Shown in pieces: positions 55,417-64,000 of a stretch of 64,000 nucleotides of DNA (positions are counted from its first letter, which is position 1; each line of letters opens with the position of its first letter). The translations under genes and the position numbers were made by a program. This DNA comes from Porites lobata. Lineage: Eukaryota > Cnidaria > Anthozoa > Scleractinia > Poritidae. The notes under the pieces were generated by a model. That model saw only the letters and a list, made by a program, of their open reading frames with translations. It was not told the origin of the DNA and made no database searches. The stretch lies in NCBI GenBank assembly GCA_942486035.1, contig CALNXK010000164.1, positions 820,001 through 884,000 of the forward strand. The letters are read 5' to 3'.

Positions 55417-55700
55417 TTAAAGATTATATCCAAAAATAAGCCTATTCACAAATACATTGTTAAATCTATCAGTCGTTATCTGCGGGCGATGAGCAGTTTT
55501 GTTTCTAAGATGATACTTTGTTTCTTTCTTCTTTGGAATAATGTTACTATACGGGACATCGGGATCCACTGGACGTACTTTGAAAAGCTTCTTATCTGCC
55601 TTTTCCAAAAGTTCTCGAAAGTCCATTCTGTTAGATGTATATTTCCTCTTAAAGCATCTATCCAGGAAGTTTTGTATGAGGGTGAGATCTAAGACTACAG
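55417..55700 (-). pseudogene. LINE ORF C-terminal relic
   Basis: The minus strand reads FLDRCFKRKYTSNRMDF, then DVPYSNIIPKKKETKYHLRN and TTDRFNNVFVNRLIFGYNL. I know this ending (P-x-L-P-x-K...Y-x-LR...RF-x-N-x-FVNRLIF-x-Y) from the last ~60 residues of cnidarian retrotransposon proteins. Only the tail survives. It is just downstream of gene 3. Confidence 0.55.
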
Positions 55701-56056
55701 CGACATAAACAGACACAGTTTTTACTAAAAGGGATTGGAGCCTTAGTGTATTCAAACCTCCAAAGGGAAACTCCGATGAGTGGACTATGAGTATCTCTTT
55801 GGAAAAAGCCTGTTCTCTCATAAATGAAGGTGAAAAAGAAGCGTCGGCAACTTGCATTTGTCGCCGGTATCAGTTCCTTAATAAATGGAGGTCCAAAAAT
55901 ATAAATGCATGCTACTTAATCATTCAAACAGTTGTATGCTCTACAGAAATTGTGAGAGCATCCCTACCAAAAGGGCTAAATAATTAACAGACACATAAAA
56001 GGAAAAAGAAAACCTTGTGACAACCTTACAAAAAAACTGGTTTTTAACCGAATGTT

Positions 56057-56206
56057 TTAAGATTTAGGTGTGAGTACATATACTTCAACAGTTAAACAAG
56101 GCCAACCATGATATGTTATAGGAAAAAACCTAACAAATCTCGCTTTCACCACTTGACTGAGTTTCTGTCTTACGACACCCTTCAAAACGGTACTTGCTTG
56201 GAAAAC
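56057..56206 (-). CDS. Gene 3 last exon: discoidin second half and stop
   Basis: The acceptor CACTTGCAG|GT is at phase 0. The 49 residues contain VFQASTVLKGVVRQKLSQVV, ARFVRFFPITYHGWPCLTVE and end VYVLTPKS, with TAA at 56057-56059. ARFVRFFP...W..P.L.VE is the conserved C-terminal strand region of F5/8C domains. Confidence 0.88.
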   Translation of the reverse strand, partial: VFQASTVLKGVVRQKLSQVVKARFVRFFPITYHGWPCLTVEVYVLTPKS

Positions 56207-59200
56207 CTGCAAGTGAAAACAAGAAGGTATTTAATTAGTAGTGTAGTAGGGATGTTTTAAACCGTTTCTTTGAAGTGGAATCTCGTTAATTTGAAATGGA
56301 ATTTATCTACGTTGATAATGTCATACCCCGTTTGTCTTTATCTAATGAAGGAAATGTGGGGAGGATGTGTCACGGCTGGCTAGTTCAGTTTGTTTATTAA
56401 ATCAATAAAGAATACTTCATGGAAAGTGCTGGCGTACGGTATTTACGCACGAGTTGTTGACGTATCAGAAATCGAACGAGTGAGCGCAGCGAACGAGTAA
56501 GATTTCTGATACAAAAACAACGAGTGCGTAAATACCGTACAAAGCACTTTCCATGTGGTATTGTGTTTATTATATACATACCGAGACATTCATCATTTTG
56601 GCGGCCTTTTTATTTTAAATCTTTCAAAGATGCTTATTTGCCGCTACACACTTGCCGCAAAATGACAACGAAAACGAAGTATCAGCTTTTTAGTAAAAAC
56701 GTTTGTTAAAAACATAAATGACGGAAAGGATATGAGGTAACTTAATCCAAGAACTATAAGTAATCTTAACTGTTTGTTGTCAATGCACAATTGAAAATGA
56801 GTGAATTTAAGTAAAATGGCCGGTTTCAATATAAGCTTAAGCTTAAATGAAAGGCAAAGTAGCTCCGACAAAAAGCACAACAAAAGCTTACGTCCCGTTC
56901 TGTTTTTCCCTTCCCGCTGTTGTTTCGCCGGCTCTCTACCGTTTTCTTTATCGACAGTGAAATAAACGAAACTATTGCACTCCATGTCCGAAATGTTTTT
57001 CACTTTTTTAGCGAGAAAAACTCTTTGAGTAAAACTTTTCTCGTTGAATGTGTGCGAAGCGGCGCTGCAAGCTGCAATAAGAGGCGGGAATTTTGGCGCG
57101 AAACTCACACACCTCTGTGGCCTCTGATTGGGCGTATCATTTTTCTCACACGTGAAAAAACATCGTTCGCGATTCTGATTGGACGTATCATTTTTTTCAC
57201 GTGTGAAAACCATCGTTCGCTCCTCTGCTTGGCTAGAACTAATTTGCGTACGAAAATTTACGACATAGCTTTTTGGTGAGTATTTCTCAGTGTATGTATA
57301 TAATAATGCAAATTACGCGACATAATTCGCTATGAACTTGAACAATAATTTTTGAATGTCAAAATCACTGCTTCTTGTACAACATTTATGTCTCCCAAGC
57401 ACTATATCAAACGTTGCAAACAACAAAAATTAACTTTTGAAAAACCAGTGAGGCTACAACAAGGTTTCAAACACCACAATTGCTTCCGCTTCAATCTTCT
57501 GCTTGTTTGTCCATCTGTGTAATCTGTGCCTTCTTTTGTATTTCCTTTGTTATTTATCCCCAGCTTCTGTTAACTTTGGGAGCGGTTATTTACGTAGTAT
57601 AGGAGTTAGGGGTACGGGGTCATTTTTTTTTTACCCATTTACCCCAAACTGGATGGTTTGACCTTGACCTTGGGTGCCTATTCTTAATTTAATGTTTTAT
57701 AGTGACCATATGAATAATTGCTTATACCATTATTGTGAACATATCTTTTGTCATCAAAAAAGGACAATGATATTTTATTTAGCTCATAACTCCCTAGTTG
57801 ATGGCGCGTACTTCTGATAGTATTCATGTTATGATACATTTGTTGGTTTTGTAATAATGTGCCTTTGTAATCCTTGTGTTAGAACGTCCTTTTTTGATAC
57901 CTTTGGCTGTTTTTTTTTTCCTATTCTTGTCATTGTTTTTTTGTATATGAATACATTTTTTATCTCAATCCAATGAATTCAGTAACTGGTACACCTGCAG
58001 CTTCATCTTTGAATTTACCAATTACTTTCTTATTTGTTTTATCAGAGTACATGGAGTCTGCCAGGTAATCACTGTTATCAAACTTATTTCGGTCAGCCCA
58101 AAAGTCTTTGTATATGACTTCAGCTTCAATCTCGTAAGTTAGTGAATCTGTATCAGCGAATAGGAGTTTGGCTTTGTTTTTGTATTTCTTTTTGATGTAA
58201 TTATAATGGAAGTCATGCATCAGTGTCTTGGATAGATCTAAAATACACATACCAACATAGGCTGGTCTATCAAGAGTCAGTGTTTCTTTTATCTTATGAA
58301 GTGCCAAAAAGTTGTCATTGAAGATTTTACTGTTCACGTAAGTAGGTTTGGATGCCAATTTAGATAATTTTTGCTTGTCACTAACAAGTTTTACATCAAC
58401 TCGTTTTCTGATGTTTTCCATGATTTTACCAAATACTGAGTCGTTCATCAGTTTAAAAAAGTCTTTTTCAAATGACTTCTTGGAATTAGTTCTTTTATGT
58501 GTATTAAAATCAATGTACTGTTTTAACCATGGTGATTGACTAAATTCCAATAAACGATGGAGTTCTTGGAGTTTTAATCCGAGATTCAGATATAACTGCA
58601 GATTTCTGTAGTGAACTAGGTAAGGTAAGGTAGGGTGACGCCTTTATTTAAAGTGGGTAAACACGTGACAGTTATGAAAAAACTGATAAACTTGTGGCCC
58701 TCTATAAAACATAAAAACAAGATTAATATTAAAATAATTTTACACTATCACTATAAAAAGATAAAAATTAACATTAAAAGAGGCGATTTAAAAACAAGCA
58801 AAGATAGTATTATGTACTATTATCTAGAATCTTAGTTAGAAATTTTAACTGTTTAAAAACTCCCTACTATCTAAAACAAGTTATTTTACAAACTTAATAC
58901 TTAAAAGATATTTGAAAGTATTTAAAAAGTGTTTAAAAGATATTCAAAATTACCTGTCTCTTTTTGCTCAGCGATCAAATTCGTATACTATTTCTTTTTA
59001 AAAGATTTCACATTTTTCACCTTCTTTACGTCCATGGACAGTTCGTTCTAATTTCTAATAGTTCGCACGCGGGTCCGGCCTCCTTCTGTGTTTTTCTTAA
59101 AAACATGAAAATTCAAATTCAAATTTGCAAAACGAGTGGATCGGTCATGAATATCAGAATTTGTCTTTAATATAGAACTAATATAATCTGGAGTTGTACC

Positions 59201-62200
59201 CTCTATTCTCTTAAAGGCTACAGAACAGCTGCTTATATATGCCTCGATAAAAAATGAAATCCATAGTTAATGTGCGTGTTGTTCTCTCGGCGTCCAATAT
59301 AATGCGTGCAGCTCTCTTCTGCATCCGTAAGACTCTTTCTAGCAATTCTTTATTACACGATGACCAGATTGGACTCAGGTACAGCATAACTGGCTTAAGT
59401 TTATAGTAGCAAGATGGAAAGTTAAATTGTGTCTTTGTTTGAGATAAGGATAATATGCCTCAAAAGTCCAAGTCGTTTTGACAGTTTCTCACATAATTCA
59501 TCTATGTGTGCTTCAAAGCTAAGATCTTTATCAATGACTAAACTCAGTAACTTGTGACGCGATAACTGGTGGTTATTTGTGGCGTCAAGGCGTAGCTTTA
59601 AGGTGGCTGTTTCCTCACTAAGCTTATGTTGTAACCTTTTTCCCGTAACAAGTAACGGTTTAGTCTTCTCGGTATTAATGTCATTTTGTTTTCATTTGAC
59701 CATTTCTCGATATTCTCCAAGTCATTAGAAAGAGCCTGAGTTAAAGAATTGATATTATTCCAGTTTGCACTCAAGGACAGGGTGGTATCGTCAGCATATA
59801 TATCAATGGTGGAGTTGTTCAAATGTAAAGGCATATCATTCACAAATAAGAGAAATAAAATTGGACTGAGAATTGATCCCTGTGGTACCCCTTGACTGAC
59901 AGGCTTCGGCTCTGATGTTATATGCCCTAGTTTCACAAACTGTCTTCGCTCTTCCAGATACGATCGAAACCAGGCCACGGTATCTGGGCTGGCACCATAC
60001 ACTGACAATTTCATCAGTAGTAGATTTTGATTGATTACGTCGAACGCTTTACGGGAATCAACAAATACTAGTCCCGTGACGTCATCATTATCCATTTTAA
60101 ACAAAATTTCGTCCGGGATTCTGATAAGAGCCGTTTCAGTGGAATGAGCAGAACGGAAGGCTGATTAGATATAGCAAATTGTTCTCTTGAAGAAATTTTA
60201 GTAGCGAGTTTGCTAAAAGTTTTTCGATGATTTTAGACAGGATTCGCAGCACTGATATGGGGCGATAGTTATTTCTTTCACGATGCTGTCCACCTTTGTG
60301 CAGTGGTGTAACTTGGCAAATTTCCATCTGTCAGGGAAGGTATTGGATGCACTGAATTGATAAGTTCAGTAGCCTGCAAAGTGGGTGGATAAATGATGGT
60401 GCCATAATTTTAAAATTCTCGGTTCTCTTTCGATTACTATTCATGTTTTGCCTCAACGACAGAATGATGTTACGTAACGGGAAAGGTCTCTTGGTTAACG
60501 AAGCTCCCTAGTAAGAAATCCAGATCGTTTGCTCTCCTAACTTGCCTCTGAAAGGGCAAAAAAGGCCGAGAATTTTTTTTTTTTTTCTACGTAAGCTTAT
60601 GGGTAGGAGAAGGTAAAATTAAGTTATAGTTTACCTTTTCTGCTTTGTTCTCCTGGTACGTCTTGTTCCAGGTTACTCCATCCACTGAAACTCGTACGTA
60701 ATACGTTTTGGTATACTCGCCAGTGTTTAACGTTTGCGTGGCCACTTCACAAACAGTATGCACTGCACCCATGTCAACTTGAAGATAGTCTGTCCTATCA
60801 CTAGTGGTCTTTGGACACCATCGGGTTCCCCTTGTTGTATTCACTCTTCCGTAGTACGGTTGATAACCCGAACTGTAAACTGTGCTTGCCGTCATTCTGG
60901 AATCTGGTATCTTCTTTGGGTCCGTTACCCCTACAGCGATACATGCTACAAAAATGGACAATGTATATAATGTATTAATCAGACAGTCCCAATTCATGTA
61001 CGTAGTCTTTTGTGGAATTCAGCAAAAACACAGTTAAAACAAATCAATAAGAAACTTGGCGACTGATCATTTGTCCACGGTAGCTGTGTTTTAAGTCTGA
61101 TACGTTGAATTGTTATTTTTAGAAAACCCACTGCGACAGGGTAGAAAATTGCGTCTAATACACGGACGCCGAAGTAGAAGTACAATTCTCTAAAACAGTG
61201 TTGCCAAGCTGCCATTAAGACTCCATACAACGTACTTAAAGACTTTGTCAATCTACAATTTTTGTTATGAAACATCTAAAGGAAAATCTTGCATCCAAAC
61301 ATTCCTGCTGTGTGAGAAAATCACAACACTTCCACCAAGAATAAATCTCAGTAGATTCAAGTACACGCTTTGAACGTTCGTTTCGTTTTTCCTCTACTTT
61401 GAGAGAGCATCAGGATATTTGTAATTTGCATATTTATCTGCCAACCAAGTTGTTTCTTTAAAACATATTAACTAAATTAAATTTTGCGCCCATTTATCAG
61501 ATTATGTAAACCTCATTACGACTTGTAATGCGGTTTAAAAAAGATCATCTACCGTCTTCTCCGAAAATAAAAGGAACTCATCACTCACGCATGAGAGTTT
61601 GAAAAAAAAAAAACTAATTTAGATTGATGTCTGTGGAGATTAATTGCTGGAGGTTTTAGAAATCTGTTTCTTACACGTCATACATGTACATTCACAAACG
61701 TTTCAAAATAAAGTGAACACCTGCAACCGTCTCTTCTTCGCATCTTTGTCCCTTCCAGCCACTACTACATTCACAAGTGTACCCTTGTCCACTTTCCTCT
61801 TCATGGCAGGTTCCTCCATTGAGACATGGGTTGCTATCACACGCTTTAAAAGAAAGGCATAGTATTGAACAGTATTGAGCGAGATATCGGTAAAAAAATA
61901 TTAACAAAAAAATAAGAGAATTATTAGGTAACCCTAAAAAATAATAATATTAATAAAATATCATGTTTATAACTTATTTTACTTACGTTTTGAAATAAAA
62001 TCTAAATTTAATCAACGGAATATAACCAAAAGAGGCAGAAAATGGGCGTAGGGCGACAATTGAAGACTAATTATAATTCTACAATGCTTGCGGTATTTTT
62101 CCAAACGATAAAAGGCAAAGCAACCAAGGCTAGAAAAGACTAATTCATGATCAAAGAGAAGAGAACCTGGCTTTTTGTTTTGTTAAAAGTCCGAAAGATT

Positions 62201-63908
62201 CTATATGATTCAAGAACACAAATGTGATAATTACCTCACAACAATTTAACCTAAATTCTTCTTAATCCCACATTCTTTATGCATTCTTTACGCACTATTT
62301 AATTAATTATGATCATGGCATTAATTTACGTAAATTTTATATTGTACTTAAGTCAAAAGTTTAAATTACTTTACGCGTTAATTCAACAGTAAATCATGAA
62401 ATTTTGCTCGACAAATTAGAACATTATGGAGTACGTGGTATTGCTTTACAATGGTTTAAAAGTTATCTTTCTTGTCGAAACCAATTTGTGCAGTATAATG
62501 GTTACAACTCTTCATCATTAGATATCACTTGCGGAGTCCCTCATGGATCTATCTTAGGTCCCCTGTTATTCTTAGTTTATATAAATGATCTATGTAATGT
62601 GTCAAAGGTCTTAGAGCTGAGACTATTTGCTGATGACACTAATATCTTCTATTCGCATACTGATGCTTCCTGTCTTATGGAAGTTGTAAACTTAGAATTG
62701 AAAAAGATAACGTGTTGGTTTTATACAAATAAGCTATCTATTAATGTTAAGAAATGTAATTTTATCATATTCAGACCGAGACAAAACAGGCAAAAACTTG
62801 ATCTAGCCTTTAATATTAGTAATTATTTGATTGATCGTGTTAAGGAAGCTACTTTTCTTGGTGTAATTTTGGATGAACATTTAACACGGAAATCACACAT
62901 AAATAATGTTGCTCGGAAAGTCTCTAAAGCCATAGGTATAATTTATAAATCAAGTTTTTGCCTTAATAATTCCTCCTTACGGATGCTTTATTTTAGCCTT
63001 ATCTACCAATACTTATTCTATTGCGTAAGCGTCTGGGCATCGACCTACCCATCAAACCTCAGAAGATTAATCACACTTCAAAAACGGGTCGTAAGAATAA
63101 TGTCGAGGAGTGCTTTCGATGTTCACACTGACCCCTTTTTTAAAAATTTAAAAATTCTAAATCTTAAGAGTATCTACAAACTTCAAATAGGAAAATTTAT
63201 GTATCAATACAGATCTGGCTTACTTCCTTATAGCTTTAATAACATGTTTTTGGTGACACGCCAGGTGCATTCTTATGGCACTAGAAGTTCGAAGCATTTT
63301 TATTTACCACAATGCAGTACTAATATAAAAAAGTTCTCCATCAGTTTCCAAGGTCCTAAATTCTTTAACTCTCTTAAATTTGAAATTCGAAATGCAACAA
63401 GTACCGCTTCCTTTTGCTGTAAGCTGAAAGCATTCCTCTTATCATAAATATCAATTTATATGTCATTTCGCTTTTTTTAGCCTAGAACTATGATTAGTAC
63501 GACTATCTAATATACTTATATTAAGATTTACTGTAGCTCTGCCATTGATTTTCCCATAGGTAATTATGATAATATTTTGTTCTAATTATCTAACTGAGGG
63601 AGCCCATTCCTTATAAGCCCGGTGGCTTCTCGTGGGCTTCCTCGCCATGAGAGTTTAAGTAATTATATTTTATTTGATTTGTACAATTTTTAACAAAAAA
63701 CACAATAAACAATAAACAAAAAGCAAATACTGGAAGTAAAAGTTTTTATTTACAACGAAAGAAACATACGTGTGAGGACATATATTTCAACTGTTAAACA
63801 AGGCCAACCATGATATGTAATAGGAAAAAATCTGACAAATCTCGCTTTCATCACTGGACTGATTCTCTGTCGCAAGACACTTTTCAAAACAGTACTTGCT
63901 TGAAAAAC
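56057..63908 (-). CDS. Gene 3: discoidin-EGF-discoidin protein, 3' part
   Basis: Four minus-strand exons join in frame: the second half of one discoidin (F5/8C) domain, an EGF module, the first half of a second discoidin domain and its second half with the stop codon. The phases are 0, 1, 1 and 0 at successive exon starts and all match. Discoidin domains are beta-barrels that bind lipids, sugars or matrix proteins, so the product is an extracellular adhesive or recognition protein. The 5' part lies beyond 64000. The second halves of the two domains are nearly identical, showing recent domain duplication. No lesion was seen. Confidence 0.85.
56207..56410. other. Gene 3 intron start
   Basis: No feature beyond the splice site. 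Confidence 0.4.
56411..56562. mobile_element. 152-bp foldback MITE
   Basis: AATACTTCATGGAAAGTGCT and the complement of AGCACTTTCCATGTGGTATT form the ends. Inside, GTACGGTATTTACGCACGAG and GATTTCTGAT-type stretches pair, around a GAGTGAGCGCAGCGAACGAG centre. Confidence 0.85.
56563..57929. other. Gene 3 intron, no exon recognised
   Basis: A 189-codon minus frame (56644-57213) covers a low-information region and the tandem repeat at 57123-57232 and is not credited as a gene. Confidence 0.45.
57123..57232 (+). repeat. 51-bp tandem repeat with CCAAT and E-box motifs
   Basis: Units start at 57123 and 57174, with a partial third at about 57224. Each has TCTGATTGG (inverted CCAAT) followed by CACACGTGAA or CACGTGTGAA (the second has a perfect CACGTG) and CATCGTTCGC. 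Confidence 0.8.
57920..58612 (-). pseudogene. Polinton/Maverick protein-primed DNA polymerase B fragment
   Basis: The minus frame, open for about 215 codons, contains NLQLYLNLGLKLQELHRLLE, KLMNDSVFGKIMENIRKRVD, YVGMCILDLSKTLMHDFHYN, LLFADTDSLTYEIE and IGKFKDEAAGVPVTEFIGLR. These are the palm motifs of protein-primed family B polymerases, including the catalytic DTDS, and the K-x2-N-S-x-(F/Y)-G motif is characteristic. A TAA near 57964 interrupts the motif after EFIGLR, and KMYSY follows in frame. The fragment stops at 58612, where a LINE 3' end abuts. No capsid, integrase or ATPase gene is nearby, so only a piece of a Polinton remains. Confidence 0.88.
58613..60435 (-). pseudogene. 5'-truncated LINE with degraded reverse transcriptase
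   Basis: From the right: FIHPLCRLLNL, HRERNNYRPISVLRILSKII, TGLVFVDSRKAFDVINQNLL (motif A), GVPQGSILSPILFLLFVNDM (motif B), IDIYADDTTLSLSA (motif C, intact YADD), then EAHIDELCEKLSKRLGLLRH and NLNLNFHVFKKNTEGGR. Several frameshifts and stops separate the pieces. The 3' end meets Polinton DNA at a TAAGG/TACCTTA repeat near 58613-58632. A CR1/L2-like type within the gene 3 intron, same strand as gene 3. Confidence 0.88.
60635..60945 (-). CDS. Gene 3 exon: discoidin first half
   Basis: The acceptor is TTTTTGTAG|CA (phase 1) and the donor GCAGAAAAG|GTAAAC (phase 0). The translation ACIAVGVTDPKKIPDSRMTA, then YYGRVNTTRGTRWCPKTTSD, TDYLQVDMGAVHTVCEVATQ and KTYYVRVSVDGVTWNKTYQE shows the F5/8C order: GV..G.IPDS..TAS, the W after the first loop, YLQVDLG and the S.DG..W motif. 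An upstream in-frame Met with a hydrophobic run (60997) lies across the acceptor and is probably intronic. Confidence 0.9.
61721..61843 (-). CDS. Gene 3 exon: EGF module
   Basis: 41 codons, phase 1 at both ends, acceptor CTTTTAAAG|CG and donor GTTGCAG|GTGTTC. ACDSNPCLNGGTCHEEESGQ, then GYTCECSSGWKGQRCEEE, has six cysteines in EGF spacing and the PCLNGGTC start. It lies between two discoidin domains. Confidence 0.92.
61844..62382. other. Gene 3 intron, AT-rich
   Basis: No feature recognised before the LINE insertion. Confidence 0.5.
62383..63725 (+). mobile_element. 5'-truncated LINE with an open 350-codon reverse transcriptase
   Basis: Open from the truncation near 62383 to the stop at 63445-63447. 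It contains TVNHEILLDKLEHYG, WFKSYLSCRNQFVQYNG, GVPHGSILGPLLFLVYINDL (motif B), ELRLFADDTNIFYS (motif C, intact FADD) and the thumb LINLQK-type segment (LITLQKRVVRIMS). A 3' untranslated part with GGGCTTCCTCGCCATGAGAG leads to an AATAAACAATAAACAAA tail near 63715. The lack of stops implies a fairly recent insertion of a CR1/L2-type LINE, antisense in the gene 3 intron. The N-terminal endonuclease is missing, so the copy cannot move itself. Confidence 0.9.
63770..63908 (-). CDS. Gene 3 exon: discoidin second half (upstream domain)
   Basis: The acceptor CACTTGCAG|GT is at phase 0 and the donor TCACAC|GTATGT at phase 1. VFQASTVLKSVLRQRISPVM, then ARFVRFFPITYHGWPCLTVE differs from the terminal exon (56057-56206) at few residues. 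The phase fits the EGF exon, giving ...VLT-P-CDSNPC. The first half of this domain lies beyond the window. Confidence 0.88.
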
Positions 63909-64000
63909 CTGCAAGTGAAAAAAAAAAAGTCATTCACAGTGTAGCCACTAAAAGACTGGTGAAACCTACTTAGTCGTTTGCCAAAAGTTTATTATTTACC

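Noticed and set aside
56644..57213. 189-codon minus-strand frame as a membrane protein
   Set aside because: It runs through a tandem repeat and AT-rich DNA, lacks a recognisable family, and its hydrophobic runs are composition-driven.
60946..60997. Signal peptide starting gene 3 at the Met at 60997
   Set aside because: A good acceptor at 60946 and the matching phase of the upstream EGF exon show this stretch to be intronic.

Overview
The window is animal nuclear DNA, almost certainly from an anthozoan cnidarian and probably a stony coral. It is AT-rich and full of introns, microsatellites and transposon relics. Its host genes are split into small exons joined mostly at phase-1 introns and encode extracellular domain mosaics (PAN, EGF, D8C, collagen, Ig, mucin, ZP, discoidin). 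These combinations are familiar from coral and sea-anemone gene families. No rRNA gene, genuine tRNA gene, CRISPR array or prokaryotic operon was seen.

Layout. 1-600: two non-LTR retrotransposon relics around a TTA microsatellite. 1951-10950: a nested stack of DNA transposons, with element B split by element C, which was split by TTAA-flanked element A, which itself holds four MITEs. 11421-16764 (minus): gene 1, signal peptide-PAN-linker-three EGF-D8C, with recently duplicated EGF exons and an intron crowded with LINE and MITE insertions. 17998-27020: non-coding, with a MITE, a rearranged multi-kilobase duplication, a TTAA element and a tRNA-derived SINE. 29502-44714 (minus): gene 2, membrane anchor-collagen-Ig-Ig-mucin-ZP. 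It carries a 2.6-kb transposon inside a collagen exon, a frameshift and an in-frame stop, so this allele looks dead. 47348-48421 (minus): a broken class A GPCR. 48988-54518: a 5.5-kb element with about 1-kb inverted arms. 56057-63908 (minus): gene 3, the 3' part of a discoidin/EGF protein, with Polinton and LINE fragments in its introns.

How the parts relate. Genes 1 and 2 lie on the same strand. Gene 1 carries EGF+D8C and gene 2 carries ZP, the parts that uromodulin/GP2-type proteins usually hold in one chain. Gene 3 encodes a secreted or surface adhesive protein with repeated discoidin modules. All three suggest matrix, mucus or surface-recognition roles, although no function is shown by the sequence itself. 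Most of the remaining DNA is transposon debris. The repeated themes are TTAA target duplications (four elements with different ends) and 9-bp target duplications on short TAG...CTA hairpins.

All calls come from reading the sequence by eye. Exon ends were set from GT/AG sites and reading-phase agreement. No database search, alignment or transcript data were available.
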